A program made the translations under genes and the position numbers. Shown here one piece after another: positions 1 to 10,956 of a stretch of 64,000 nucleotides of DNA. The stretch is from Sphaerolaimus hirsutus (taxonomy: Eukaryota; Nematoda; Chromadorea; Monhysterida; Sphaerolaimidae). The notes below the pieces were generated by a model. It ran no database searches, was not told the DNA's origin, and saw only the letters and a program-made list of their open reading frames with translations. Where the stretch lies: contig OZ038457.1 of assembly GCA_964036195.1 (NCBI GenBank), positions 4,746,635 through 4,810,634 of the forward strand. Direction: 5' to 3'. The first letter of the stretch is position 1. Each line of letters starts with the position of its first letter.

Positions 1-1
1 T

Positions 2-862
2 GAAGAACAAAATAAAGATAATGAAATAATTTCTTACAAGAAAAATTTGTTACTTGGAAAAATCTACAAAAATGCATGTATTGTGAATGACGTTGTACAT
101 GTTCAAACGCCTTTTAACACAAACACTTTTGCAATTTAGATACCAAAACACATGCAAAATGTTTTCATACAACATGCACATGATGGAATGTATGCAACAC
201 ATGGCGGAGTTGAAAAAACACTACTATTATTGACACAATATGGAGCATGGCCAACAATGCGCCAAGATATTATAAATTATTGTAATCATTGCTCCAATTG
301 TCATGAATTCAAATTACACAAACATGCAAAAGCCCCAATGTTACTAACGCCAACACCAGATCACCCATTTTGCACAATTCATCTTGACTTAACAGAACTC
401 CCACCAATCAGAAAATATAAATATTTGATGGTAGGGGTGTGTGCTTTGACTAGATTTGCCATCACAGTGCCTCTAATGAACAGAAAAACTAATACCATAA
501 TTAAAGCACTCGAAAATTCTTTAATTACAAAACATGGAGCGCCAAAACAATTGTTAACAGACAATGCTCCCGAATTTTTATCCACTGATTTCAGGAAATT
601 TTGTTTAAATAATCATATAAAACATATTACGGGACAGACTTATCATCCTCAGACAAATGGTATAGCTGAAAGAACAATTCAAACAATTTGCAAAATTTTA
701 CGCCAATGTTCTATGTATAAAATATGGGTGGAAAATGTTCACTTTGCTACATTAAAATATAATATGTCTACTAACTCAATAACAAAATTTCCCCCCTTTT
801 TGTTAATTTTCCAAAGATTACCTCAACTAAACCAATTCACATCAACCATTTTGAGCGACCAA
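2..862 (+). pseudogene. Gypsy-1 pol, integrase core region (interrupted)
   Basis: The frame is open from base 2 except for one TAG at 137-139. After it come an HHCC zinc domain (HAHDGMYATHGG, later CNHCSNC) and a DDE catalytic core with HLDLTEL, LTDNAPEF and NGIAERTIQ. These are the integrase D, D and E blocks of Ty3/gypsy elements. It closely resembles the integrase of Gypsy-2 block for block. The frame is cut at 862 by the BEL LTR, and the missing C-terminal part lies at 13479-13765. The internal stop and the insertion make it non-functional as it stands. The stop could be a real lesion or a sequencing error. Confidence 0.88.
858..862. repeat. Target-site duplication, left copy (ACCAA) of the BEL element
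   Basis: ACCAA directly precedes the TG of the left LTR. The same five bases follow the CA of the right LTR at 13474-13478. A 5-bp duplication is usual for BEL/Pao integrases. Confidence 0.93.
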
Positions 863-2174
863 TGTGATGAAGCCACCGAAGTCAGCGTCTTCTACCACCG
901 AATCCGGCTGCTTCAAGACCGTAGTGAGAAACGGCCTTTAGAGTGGTTGATTTCCCGTTGTTGCCGAACGTCCACTTGTCGACAGCCAAGTTGAGTTTAT
1001 TTCGTAGTTGTGTGTTGAAAAGGGGGTTCGAATTGTTTCAGGTACTTTATTTCGATCAGATACAGCGTGTTACAAAAGCGCAAAGTCTAGCGAGCTTCCT
1101 AGTCGAAGTTTCTATTGCTAGCTTATTTTGTTCACTTGGGGTGGGTCCGCAGACTGCAGACTGAAGTAAAAACTTCCAAAGTAGCTAGGATACGGAAATC
1201 ACGTATAGAAAAACAGTTACAGTAATTTCCTAATACAAATGCACAAATAAGTCACAAATGCAACAAATAAACACATCTAGCCGAAACAGTTGCCTCATAC
1301 TGCGCGTGCATACATTCAAATACTTATGGTAAAGAAATACCAGGTACAAATTGGGTTAATAGAAAACTATTAATCTTACGAAGTGTGAAGTCGGCAAACT
1401 TGGCCGATTTACTAATTTGGTTCAATTTGTCAGAAAACATTGACGCACATTGGAACTAATATGATAGGGTTTGGAAATTGTAAATAGTAGTGCAAATGTT
1501 CCTAATGACGTAAATAGAGCAGGGTATATTCGATATAATAATAATAATAATCACTTCCTGGAAACGTATACTTCATAATTGGATAAATTGGGACTTATTC
1601 AAGTAAATGGGTATTGTAATTGAGTAGGGTCTATAATATATTCAGCTTGAGCAAGGTATTATAATTATCAAGTAAATATAAATATAAGTTGTGAGCAGGG
1701 TTATAATAATTATGCCTACGCGAAGGGCTTCATAAATACGTACAGTAAATGCTAGTCGCACACAGGGCCCCATTTCTCTATTAGGACGCTGACCTAGATA
1801 ATTACGCAGCACGCAAATATTTTACAAGATTTGACTTTTTCAAATTGCATGTAAACCATGTAAATATATATATAATCATGATCAGAAAATTACGGCGAGT
1901 TGAATGAGCCTAATATTATGTTAATACACTTAATAATAACTTATTTGACCTTTTAACTTAAACATTTCACATAAACTTATCAATAACTTATAGAACACTT
2001 TCCTAATTGAATATTTTCCATGGATACGTAATAAGTGTAGGAAATACAATTTGCGTGGTAAATAAATATAGTGCATGAAAAGTAAAATAGTGCAAATAAG
2101 TAAATGTGCAAATATGAGCTTAATTATCAATTCTCTGTATTTCTTTATCCATCCATTTTGCTACGGTCAGCACA
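863..2174 (-). repeat. BEL 3' LTR (element orientation)
   Basis: The 1312-bp direct repeat of 12162-13473, differing at two positions by eye. Reading the - strand it begins TGTGCTGACC and ends CTTCATCACA. A run of alternating AT at 1864-1872 could serve as a TATA element. An AATAAA on the - strand at 1051-1046 lies near the downstream end, as expected for an LTR polyadenylation signal. Reading frames inside it are duplicated in the other LTR and are not genes. Confidence 0.95.
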
Positions 2175-2216
2175 CTCCGGGCGGAAGAGTTGCTGCACCT
2201 CGTTGTTGCAGCAACG

Positions 2217-3728
2217 TCACATGCTGGTGGTGGTGGGCGCCAACGTGATGAGTGGCGTTTCCACAGTCGCCTCGGTGGTGAACGTGGTCGTGCGCGAAGT
2301 CGTGGGTGTGCGTGAGGTTGCAGGTCCGGTTGCTGGTGATGCCAATGCCGACCTAGCCTGATGATGAAGCAGGTAGTTGCCCGTGTCGCTTCCTGCGCGT
2401 TCGCGTGTGGTGAATTTGCGGATATCAGGCATGTGAACACTATCTCTGTTCCTGGCTTTGACTTGTCCCTCATCAGCTGAACTTTCATCTGGCTGAACGT
2501 ATGCTGATAGTGACTTTGCCATTCTGTCCTCTGTTTCTGCTCTCCTGGCAAATCTGACGGACTGTGTTGAATTGGATCTGGCTCTCCTCTTGATTGCTGG
2601 TTTCAACTCTGTCTTGCGCACTTTTCTTTGTGGATAATTGGTCTCTTTCTGAGTTGATTTCTTGATAGTATATCTGATAGCTCTGAAGCATAGCCATATG
2701 CATTTAAACGGGCACACTATGCATTTCCATATGCATGTGTATACGCATGGTGGAATCACTGGCTTCCCTGTGGCAATTCTCCAATTGTACCACAGGTATC
2801 CTGCAACTACGATCCCAGCTATCAGGATTGTGATTCCCAGCAGCATTGCGATTGTGTTGATGATCACTTGAAAGGGTCCTTTTAGCATTCCTCCCATAAA
2901 GTTGGTGTACCCTTTTGATACTCCAGATATATAGTGACCATATGCTTTGCCGATTCCTGCTGCTGTCTGTCCAATTCCAGCTCCAATGCCTTCTATTGAA
3001 TTTCTGATCACTCTGGGATCCAATGACATATCTGCTGTGTAATCGATCAACTGGTTCTGCACATGTTCCAAATTCTGTAGTCTCTGAATCTGGCCTCTGA
3101 CATCCATGAAATTGGTTGCTCTGTTGACAATGTTGGTGAACAGGTGAGGCGCGTCAAACGTGAAGGCCTGCCACTGTCCTTTCCATGTCATTTCAATTGG
3201 TGTCTCTGTGACATGCACCATTCCATATGCAGACTTCCATTGTCCATGTTCATTTCTGTACAGGTGCGGTGTGGTGTGGCTGCAGTCCTCTTCTGGTGAT
3301 TTCTCCACCAAGTCTCTGCTGCCTGGGCTCTTGAACCACAAGGGCCCGTCTTTGTCCAATCTCATTGGTGTGTATTTGTAGCATGTCTCTCCCACTTTTC
3401 CTGTTTGATAAATTATGTATGGTTGCACTTCCTTGCATTCCCAAAACATAATTGCTTCTCCAGCCCATTCTGCATGAACATCCGTCTTCCCAGCATGGCT
3501 CGAATCCCCAATGTTGGATCGATGCGGAAAAGCTGAGTCAACATGTCCAGCTGGTTCTTGCGAAGTTGACATAGCTGATGCCATACAATCGCAAAAAGTG
3601 CCTGAGTCATTTCTCTGACCACATGTTGCAGGAATTGAAACTTGGAGTTTCTGTTGTCCAATCTGGCATACAATGTTCCACTGATTGTCGACTCTCTTGC
3701 CTCCACTATCTTTCCTGGCATTGCCCAT
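2217..3728 (-). pseudogene. BEL envelope-like glycoprotein, C-terminal part
   Basis: The frame continues the upstream glycoprotein frame after a -1 change. It contains a Cys-containing ectodomain stretch (CKEVQPYI, GETCYKYTP), a Gly/Ala-rich segment (GIGAGIGQTAAGIGKAYG), one strong membrane span near 2790-2870 (IINTIAMLLGITILIAGIVV), a Cys-rich juxtamembrane patch and a long Ser/Thr/Arg-rich tail. This layout of ectodomain, one transmembrane helix and cytoplasmic tail is that of a viral fusion glycoprotein. Some BEL/Pao elements are known to have acquired such genes from RNA viruses. I cannot say from sequence alone whether the donor resembles phlebovirus, chuvirus or another family. The junction with the N-terminal part falls roughly at 3460-3600. 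Confidence 0.7.
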
Positions 3729-5242
3729 TCCACAGGCACATCTTCTCTTCTGTCAAACTGGATGAATACACCTCCTTGATCGGTGTAGTATGTGTCTCCC
3801 GGAACACATTCTGAGCCAACTGGCCTCTTTGTCTTGTTGCTGTGGGAGTATGCTGCTTGTAACTTTGACACAATAATTGTCTGGCCAGATATTTCTGATT
3901 TGAATCTGCCAATTCTGTCATATGCACATTGATGCTTGAAGTTTTCTGTATCCCACACTGTAATTCCATAATTGTGGTCTCTGCAATGTCCCATCATGGC
4001 TCTACACTGGCTGAAATCTTGCAAGTCGCTGATTACAGTCTTTCCATCGAGTGAAGCCACAGTTCCTTCTTCCATGTAGAAGTTACTGACGACATTCTCT
4101 TTGTCATGGCAACACCATGAATATTCCACATTCAGGGTTTGATTGGTTGTCCACACTCTGGGCTCCATTTCCACCAAAGGTGTTCCTCTGAACATCTTGT
4201 GAATTCTTGCATAGTTACAGGCTACCACGCCAACTTGTTGGTATCTCTCAAAATTGCCTGTAATGCCTTTTGCTCCCCAGAAACTGGTGTGTGTGATGAT
4301 CTCTTTGATTCTGATGTAGCATCTGTATGCTTTCTCTTTCTGTGGAATCTGTCTCTGTGCATAAAGTGTAACTTTCATTGCCTTGACAAAATTCCTTGGT
4401 GGGATATGGCACTGCACTTCTTCAGGAACTGTAAGCGCATGTCCATGCCTTCCACTGGTACAAATTTGGTACTTCTGGCTTTGTGAATTGATCACCTGTT
4501 CCACAGGATGATCCTTGATTGCATCTTTGAATCTCTCATAAGTCTGCATTTCTCTGACAGATTTTGGTGGCCATTCTGAAGGCAAAGGTGGCAATCCATG
4601 ATGCGCTGCCAATGATGGTGGCCTTACTGTCGAGGTTTCTAGAACATATGTTCTGGAAAATACTTCGCTGTAAGCTTTGCCGGCTTCTCTCAGCGTTGCT
4701 GACTCTGACATGCCTGTCAGCATCAACACCATGCACAGCATTCCAATCACCAGACTGCTGGTGGTTGCCGTGGTTTTCCCTGTTGCACTCCTCAGGACTC
4801 TATCCGATGCTGAGTTCCTCTGAGCAGGGTTTTGAGCAGGGTTTGGTACAGAGTCTCTGTTCGAGCTCTGATTTCTGACATGTTTCTGGACAATTGCTGG
4901 GTCCAGTAAATCTACTTTGACCGTCACTGCTGTCTCTGGGATATCCATTGTCTTTGAATTGATTTCCAGTGGATACAATTGATTGAGTGGTCTGCTGACC
5001 ACATTTCTGTTGGCAGTTCTGACTTTTGCTGAGCGAATCTGACCATCCTTGCTGGGCTCTAACTGCTCGATGCGACCCATCCTCCATGCACCTCTGGGCA
5101 TGTTTTCTTCATAAATCAGCACAACTTCATTCACTTTGGGTTCTTGAGTCGCTGTCAATCTGCCATGTTTGTGCATCACCTGAGTTCTTTCCCTCAAGCT
5201 CGGAATGTACTCTTGATGCCATAAGTCCCAGAACTTATCCAA
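3413..5242 (-). pseudogene. BEL integrase tail (DUF5641-like) and env-like N-terminal part
   Basis: Residues 1-90 look like the domain that follows the integrase in BEL/Pao polyproteins (FWDLWHQEYIPSLRER, then ENMPRGAWRMGRIEQL), so this frame begins as the end of pol and is a -1 frame relative to 5194-10956. A hydrophobic segment near 4690-4770 (LVIGMLCMVLMLTGMSES) reads as a signal peptide for the glycoprotein. A Cys-rich ectodomain follows (CCHDKEN, QCRAMMGHC, HQCAYD). The last 40 or so residues before the stop at 3413 probably lie beyond the point where the next frame takes over. An envelope-like role in particle entry is inferred from layout, not from a family match. Confidence 0.72.
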
Positions 5243-8200
5243 AGTTTGCTGGGTTGTCTCCCAATATTTCTGCAGTTTCGCTGCGTTATCATTTTGGGTA
5301 CGAATTCTCCATCTTTGTCTGCATCAAACTGTGGTGCTCCAATCTGACCTTCCCCTGTCAGGAAGTCTTTTGGCGTCAGCACTCTGAGGCTTTTTACATC
5401 ACCATAGATGTAAGAGATTGGCCTGCTGTTGATCACTGCTTCGACTTCTGGCAGAAGTGTCAACAATTCTTGCAGGGTTAACATTCTGTGCCCCACGGCT
5501 GCCTTGAAATGTTTCTTGGTGATGCCCACCATTCTCTCATAAACTCCTCCCTGCCATGGTGCCATGGGAGTCGTCATGTTCCACTGGATCTGTTGCTGTG
5601 AACAGTATGTCTGTACTGCTCCACTTTTGACCATTTCTGACCATTCTTTTCCAGTATTAATGGCCTTGTCAGTGCTTGTGCTGAGCACTTTCTCTGTTAA
5701 CTTGAATTGCATCGCATTGTCTGAAATCACTGCATTAGGCTTTCCACGCCTGGCGATGAATCTCCTGACTGCGTTCAGGAATTCTTGTGCCGTCATGTCC
5801 AGCACACTTTCCAGGTGAACTGCACGTGTCACCATACATGTGAACAAACAGATCCACATTTTCCTGTGATCTTTGTCCACTTTGTACCAAACTAGTCCCA
5901 GATAATCCAAGCCCGTGTACTGGAACGGTCTGGCTTTCTGAACTCTAGTTTCTGGTAAATCTGGCATTGGTGGAAGTTGGTATGGCTTCGCTCCCAATTT
6001 CTTACAGGTTGGGCAGGTTCTGGTCACATTATAGATCACCCGTCTGCCCTGTGTAATCCAGTACTTTTGTCTGATCGCTGCCAATGTGTGTTGCACTCCT
6101 GCGTGCATCAACTTCTCATGCTGGTCTCTGACGATCAGCTGAGTCACTGTAGCCGTTGCTGGCAACAGTATAAGTGGCACTGTGACCTCCTGTGGGTCAG
6201 CATGCTCCATTCGGCCGTGGCACTTCAGGATTCCATCCTGATGCATTTGCACATTGAGCCATTTGATCAACTGCTGGTCTGCAGCTGCTTTCTTGCCATT
6301 CTGGCTGCCTTCTTTACTGTGGCTTGTTGCCAAAATCTCTGCTACTCCTTTGTAATGATTTTGTTGCGTCACTTTGATCCAATATTTCAACGCAATCTCT
6401 CTCTCTTTAATACTGATAATTCCCTGTGGTTTCATTATACCACAGACACTTTCCATAATTTCTGACAGTCCACTCTGACTGCCATTTCTGCTGCGCTTTT
6501 TGTGCATTTGTCGCACAAATCTCATCACGTATACTGTTGCATCCAGTAACTTTGTCAGTGATGAAAATCTCTGAATCTCAATTCCCAATGGGTTGTTTTG
6601 CTTGCTTTCATCAACTTGCACATTGCTTGCATCTGGGTCACTGACCACTTGCTGTGTGGCGCCCAAGTAAATTGGACTGGCTTTTGGGAACTTGAGCTCT
6701 TCTTTCTTGATTTCTGCCATTACTTCTGGCGTAACTGGCTCCACTTTCGGCTCTGGCCACTCTCCAGTCATCAGCCATTCTGGCCCCTTCCACCACAGGT
6801 TACTGCCTTCCAACTCTGACATATTCATGCCTCTCGTGGCCATGTCAGCTGGGTTTTCCAGTCCTGCGATGTGTCTGATGTGCATGTTCTCTGTCTCACT
6901 CTGAATTTTCTTGATTTCATCCAATCTGTTCTTGACAAAACATGCTAGTGGCTTCGCGGTTGTCAGCCACTTCAGACAACAAGTTGAATCTGACCATACG
7001 ACTGTCTGACTGAATTTGACGTCCTTGAGCTCTTTATGAATAAACTTTGACATTCTGCTGCCGATCAACATTGCTAACAATTCCAGCCGTGGAATTGTCA
7101 CTTCTGGTTTCTTTGGAGCGAGTCTCAATCTGGAGTACAGCAGGCTTGATGTGCCGCTGTCATTCTCCGTTTTCTGGCATATGTATGCCACTGCGCTGTA
7201 TGCCATTGCTGAGGCATCAACGAAAATGTGCAGTTGTGCATCTGCACCACTCTGATAATTCAAATTTCTGCTGAACTTGATCTGTCCAACTTTGAGCAAC
7301 TCTGTCTCCAATTGCTGCCAAATTGCTGTCTGTTCCTCAGACAGGGGTGTATCCCATTCTTTGGCACTCGGTCCCGAATGCCATAATGTTTGCAAAAATC
7401 TCTTTGCTGGCAGTAGAACAGGACTAACGAGTCCCATTGGATCAAAACATCCCGCAGTCACCTTTGCAACTGTCCTTTTCGTGGGAAGTTTGATTTTCTG
7501 ATCAGTTTCTGATAACTGTGATTGCTGAACTGTCTTTGGCGTCTTCAGCCACATCTGGTCGCTCTCTGTGTCCCATTTCATTCCTAGGACTGTTGTGACA
7601 ATTTCCTTGGCCACATCTGATTCTGCCAATTGCCAAGTAAAGCTCTTATTGTTGCTGTTCCATTCTCTCAGATTCATCTGTGCCTCTGTAAACAGCACTT
7701 TGGATTCCTGGTACAATTCAATTGCTTTCTGCTCTGTGTCCACACTGAGGATCAAATTATCCACATACAGATTTTCATCGATCAATTTTGCATTCTCTGT
7801 ACTAGCTTGATTCAGGTGGTATCTGACTGTCAACGCCAGCAGCGCTGGGCTGCAGATTATACCAAATGGCACTCTGGCAAATCTGTAAATCTGAATGTTG
7901 TCCTCCATGGATGGTTTCGTGGGATCCTTGTACCACAGAAATCTTGTCACATCTCTGTCACTGTCCTGTAGACTAATCTGCAGAAACGCTTTCTCTATGT
8001 CTGCGACCAGTGCAATTCCATGCAATCGGAATCGCATCAGCATCCCTACCAGCTGTGGTAGTATAACTGGACCGCGGTACATGCACTCATTCAAGCTTGG
8101 CATGCCTGGCGGTTTCGCTGAGGCATCATATACCTCTCTGACCTTTGTGGTAGTTTTCTCTGGCGTTATCACTGGTTGATGAGGCAAAATATGGAACTTT

Positions 8201-10956
8201 CTGCCATCCATAATATCCTCTTGCACTTTCTCAATCACTCCTTGCTCCTCTTGTGCTTTCATGATTGTCTGAATTTTCTCCAGTAATTCTGGATCTCTCT
8301 TGAGCCTGTTGGTGAGGTATCTGAACCTCTTGAACGCCATTGCTTTGTTATCTGGGAGTTCATGCAAATTCGGTTTGTACATGAACTTTACAGAGTACCG
8401 TCCATCTGGGTTTCTCTGTACACTCTCATTGAATTGCTTGATGGCCTCATCATCCTCAACGAGGTCTGGCTGGTCCATTATGCCAATGGTATCCAGTCTG
8501 TCCATATCTTTGACATTTGGTACAGGAGCAATTGACAACGGTGCTTCCTCGTACCACTTTTCTCTCTGAATTTGATGCACAATTGTGTTGACCACCACCG
8601 GATATGCGCCATCCGTGGTCCATTGATTTCTGTTGCTCGTCAGCTGCCCACCTCCCATCAGCAATCCCAATTCTGATGGAATGACATACAATCCTGACGG
8701 AAGTCTGGTGGTGCTGGTGTTTCTGGACATCAAGTCCCAGAAATAATTCAAGCCCACTATAATATCTGGCTTGAACTTGCATTCTGTCCCTTTTTCCTTG
8801 GGAATTCTGTCTGCAAAGTAACTCTCATCCGGGAAATACTTTTGCAGGTACTTTTCGTCCTGTTCTGACACAGGCACTTTGACTTGTTCTGTGGTCAACG
8901 TCGGGACCACATCAGCCACCATATCAACTTTCTGGCCATTTCTGAGCCGCATTCTGAATTCCACTTGCTGTACCACTTTATAGTGCGGCTTTTCATTTCC
9001 GAATGTGTACACCTGGATGTGGTGTTCACCTGTACTCTTCAAATTGAGTTTCTTGGCCACTTTCTCTGACATGTACGTTCCCTGGGATCCTGTGTCCAGG
9101 AACGCTTGGATTTGTAGTGGTGGCTGTTCAGGCTCCATCTCTGTATCCATTTCTGAAGCCTCAATCACGGTTCTGGCTGTCATCAGCATTGACATATTCC
9201 TGTTTACTGACAGGTTCACTGACGTATTCTGTTGCTTTGTATTTGGTTCTGTAACCACTGTGCTGGATATGGTCTCTGTCTCTACCATTTCTGGTCCAGC
9301 TTCTTCCACAGTGACACAATTCACTGTGGCCTTTCTCTGTTGGCTCTGTGCTGGTCGACCGACCGTCGGCACAGACTTCCTGCCACTGTTCGCTGATTGC
9401 TGGCCATTCTGTTGACCATTCGCTCTAAATGCTGGAATTTGCCGTCCAGCGTTTCCACTGCCATTGTCACCAAATTTCTCCGGGCACACTGCAGTGTGGT
9501 GCCTATTGGACTTGCAATAGAAACAATTTCTTGTAAATTGACATTGATTCATGTAATGCCCTTTCTGCAGGCATCTCAGGCATCGCTCTGCCTTTGACAA
9601 AATCACTTTCCTTTCTCTGGCAGTTTTGAACTTTGGACACTTATCATTAAAGTGTAATTGCTGTGTGTCATTGCAGAACACACACGGCCTCCCAGGATTC
9701 ATGAATCCAGCCTGTGGTGCACTCTGACCATTCTGGATCACAGACATGCTCCCTGTGCTGGTCCTTGGGTTCTCTGGCCCTCTGAATCGGTTCCCATTGC
9801 CTTGGAATCGATTATTGAATTGCTGTGCGCGGGGATTATTTCCAAATCCTTGGCGCGATTGCTGCACTGGAGCCTCAGTTTGCTGTGCGTGCTGGACAGC
9901 CTCACTGAGCGCTAGCTGCTGGCCAAACAGCTTTCTGAATTTTTCCACCGTCAAGGCTTCCTCAGTTCCCTGTTCCTTCTGGATTTCTCTGAGAACCTCG
10001 GGTGGCACTTTCTGTTGCAGCTGGCTCAACAGCATTGGATGCTCCACTGATTCTCCCAGTGACTCCAACTGCTGGAGCAGCCTTTCAATTGCATCAAACA
10101 AAATTCTCATATCCTGACAGGTATTCCTGGCCTGTTGCAGCTTCATGATATTACTCATCAGCGTGTTTCTGACCACAACTGGCTGGTCATATCTCTTCTT
10201 GAGCATTGCAATTGCGGGTGCATAATTCTCTGCGGTCACACTCAATCCACTGATCATGCCAAATGCTGAACCTTTCAGTAAGCTCCTCAAGTATGAGAAC
10301 TTGGAAATGTCCTCCAAATCTGTTCTATTATGGATGTGGGATTCGAACATTTGCCACCATGATCGAAATTTGACAATTTCCCCAGTAAACTGTTCCACTT
10401 CCAGTTTCTGTAATTTGACGCTCTTTGCTGTGGTTGCATTGGTTGAACTGGCCCCCGGAGCAGCTCCCTGAGCTGTCAGAGCCATCTGGGCAGCCATCTG
10501 CTGTATGAATGCTGTATTGACTTCATACATGGTACTTCCGCTCAGTTGCTGGATCATGTCTTGCAACTCTTCGATGTACACATTCATGGCTGCAACTTTC
10601 TGTGTCACCAAGTCTGACATGTTTGCATATTCCTCATATGAGTCTTGGTATATCTTCTGTTCTTGTTCCATCTGATCGGGTTCGTCAATGTCTTTAACGA
10701 CATCCCTCCATGCGTCAAATTGAGTTCTCACTGCAGTCATTGCACTTTCCAATTTTGCACCCTCCTGTTTGACAGATGCAATCACTCTTCTCATTTCTGT
10801 TCTCTTTTCTTCCTTTGTTGCTCCCGCAAATAACTCTGGGTCATATTTGGCATATTCTCTTGCCAATCTGTTGTCCACCCTGTGCTTTGCCGGCCCCAGG
10901 GTCTTTCTGATGTGACCTGTTGGTGAAACCATTTTTGCTGATGAATTTTCCTTCAC
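5194..10956 (-). CDS. BEL gag-pol polyprotein (1920 residues)
   Basis: Domains in order: a gag region with the DUF1759-like segment (about residues 180-330); three CCHC-type knuckles (about 424-490: CVFC..H..C, CLRCLQKGHYMNQC, CFYCKSNRHHTAVC); an aspartic protease with FLDTGSQG (about 620); reverse transcriptase (ADIEKAFLQI near 985, YVDN near 1064); an RNase H-like region with FVDASAMAYS (about 1243); an integrase zinc domain (HAGVQHT..CPTCKK, about 1620-1650); and a DDE core with D at about 1684, D at about 1746 and E at about 1807. The arrangement and the A17-type region between RT and integrase are those of BEL/Pao. The RT active site reads YVDN where YVDD is usual. The frame ends in junk after about 5300, where DUF5641 continues in the -1 frame. 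That could be programmed frameshifting or a one-base lesion. Confidence 0.95.
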   Translation of the reverse strand: MKENSSAKMVSPTGHIRKTLGPAKHRVDNRLAREYAKYDPELFAGATKEEKRTEMRRVIASVKQEGAKLESAMTAVRTQFDAWRDVVKDIDEPDQMEQEQKIYQDSYEEYANMSDLVTQKVAAMNVYIEELQDMIQQLSGSTMYEVNTAFIQQMAAQMALTAQGAAPGASSTNATTAKSVKLQKLEVEQFTGEIVKFRSWWQMFESHIHNRTDLEDISKFSYLRSLLKGSAFGMISGLSVTAENYAPAIAMLKKRYDQPVVVRNTLMSNIMKLQQARNTCQDMRILFDAIERLLQQLESLGESVEHPMLLSQLQQKVPPEVLREIQKEQGTEEALTVEKFRKLFGQQLALSEAVQHAQQTEAPVQQSRQGFGNNPRAQQFNNRFQGNGNRFRGPENPRTSTGSMSVIQNGQSAPQAGFMNPGRPCVFCNDTQQLHFNDKCPKFKTARERKVILSKAERCLRCLQKGHYMNQCQFTRNCFYCKSNRHHTAVCPEKFGDNGSGNAGRQIPAFRANGQQNGQQSANSGRKSVPTVGRPAQSQQRKATVNCVTVEEAGPEMVETETISSTVVTEPNTKQQNTSVNLSVNRNMSMLMTARTVIEASEMDTEMEPEQPPLQIQAFLDTGSQGTYMSEKVAKKLNLKSTGEHHIQVYTFGNEKPHYKVVQQVEFRMRLRNGQKVDMVADVVPTLTTEQVKVPVSEQDEKYLQKYFPDESYFADRIPKEKGTECKFKPDIIVGLNYFWDLMSRNTSTTRLPSGLYVIPSELGLLMGGGQLTSNRNQWTTDGAYPVVVNTIVHQIQREKWYEEAPLSIAPVPNVKDMDRLDTIGIMDQPDLVEDDEAIKQFNESVQRNPDGRYSVKFMYKPNLHELPDNKAMAFKRFRYLTNRLKRDPELLEKIQTIMKAQEEQGVIEKVQEDIMDGRKFHILPHQPVITPEKTTTKVREVYDASAKPPGMPSLNECMYRGPVILPQLVGMLMRFRLHGIALVADIEKAFLQISLQDSDRDVTRFLWYKDPTKPSMEDNIQIYRFARVPFGIICSPALLALTVRYHLNQASTENAKLIDENLYVDNLILSVDTEQKAIELYQESKVLFTEAQMNLREWNSNNKSFTWQLAESDVAKEIVTTVLGMKWDTESDQMWLKTPKTVQQSQLSETDQKIKLPTKRTVAKVTAGCFDPMGLVSPVLLPAKRFLQTLWHSGPSAKEWDTPLSEEQTAIWQQLETELLKVGQIKFSRNLNYQSGADAQLHIFVDASAMAYSAVAYICQKTENDSGTSSLLYSRLRLAPKKPEVTIPRLELLAMLIGSRMSKFIHKELKDVKFSQTVVWSDSTCCLKWLTTAKPLACFVKNRLDEIKKIQSETENMHIRHIAGLENPADMATRGMNMSELEGSNLWWKGPEWLMTGEWPEPKVEPVTPEVMAEIKKEELKFPKASPIYLGATQQVVSDPDASNVQVDESKQNNPLGIEIQRFSSLTKLLDATVYVMRFVRQMHKKRSRNGSQSGLSEIMESVCGIMKPQGIISIKEREIALKYWIKVTQQNHYKGVAEILATSHSKEGSQNGKKAAADQQLIKWLNVQMHQDGILKCHGRMEHADPQEVTVPLILLPATATVTQLIVRDQHEKLMHAGVQHTLAAIRQKYWITQGRRVIYNVTRTCPTCKKLGAKPYQLPPMPDLPETRVQKARPFQYTGLDYLGLVWYKVDKDHRKMWICLFTCMVTRAVHLESVLDMTAQEFLNAVRRFIARRGKPNAVISDNAMQFKLTEKVLSTSTDKAINTGKEWSEMVKSGAVQTYCSQQQIQWNMTTPMAPWQGGVYERMVGITKKHFKAAVGHRMLTLQELLTLLPEVEAVINSRPISYIYGDVKSLRVLTPKDFLTGEGQIGAPQFDADKDGEFVPKMITQRNCRNIGRQPSKLWISSGTYGIKSTFRA

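Noticed and set aside
943-1164. 73-codon + strand frame, repeated at 12242-12463
   Set aside because: It is inside both BEL LTRs and is identical in each. It is non-coding LTR sequence.
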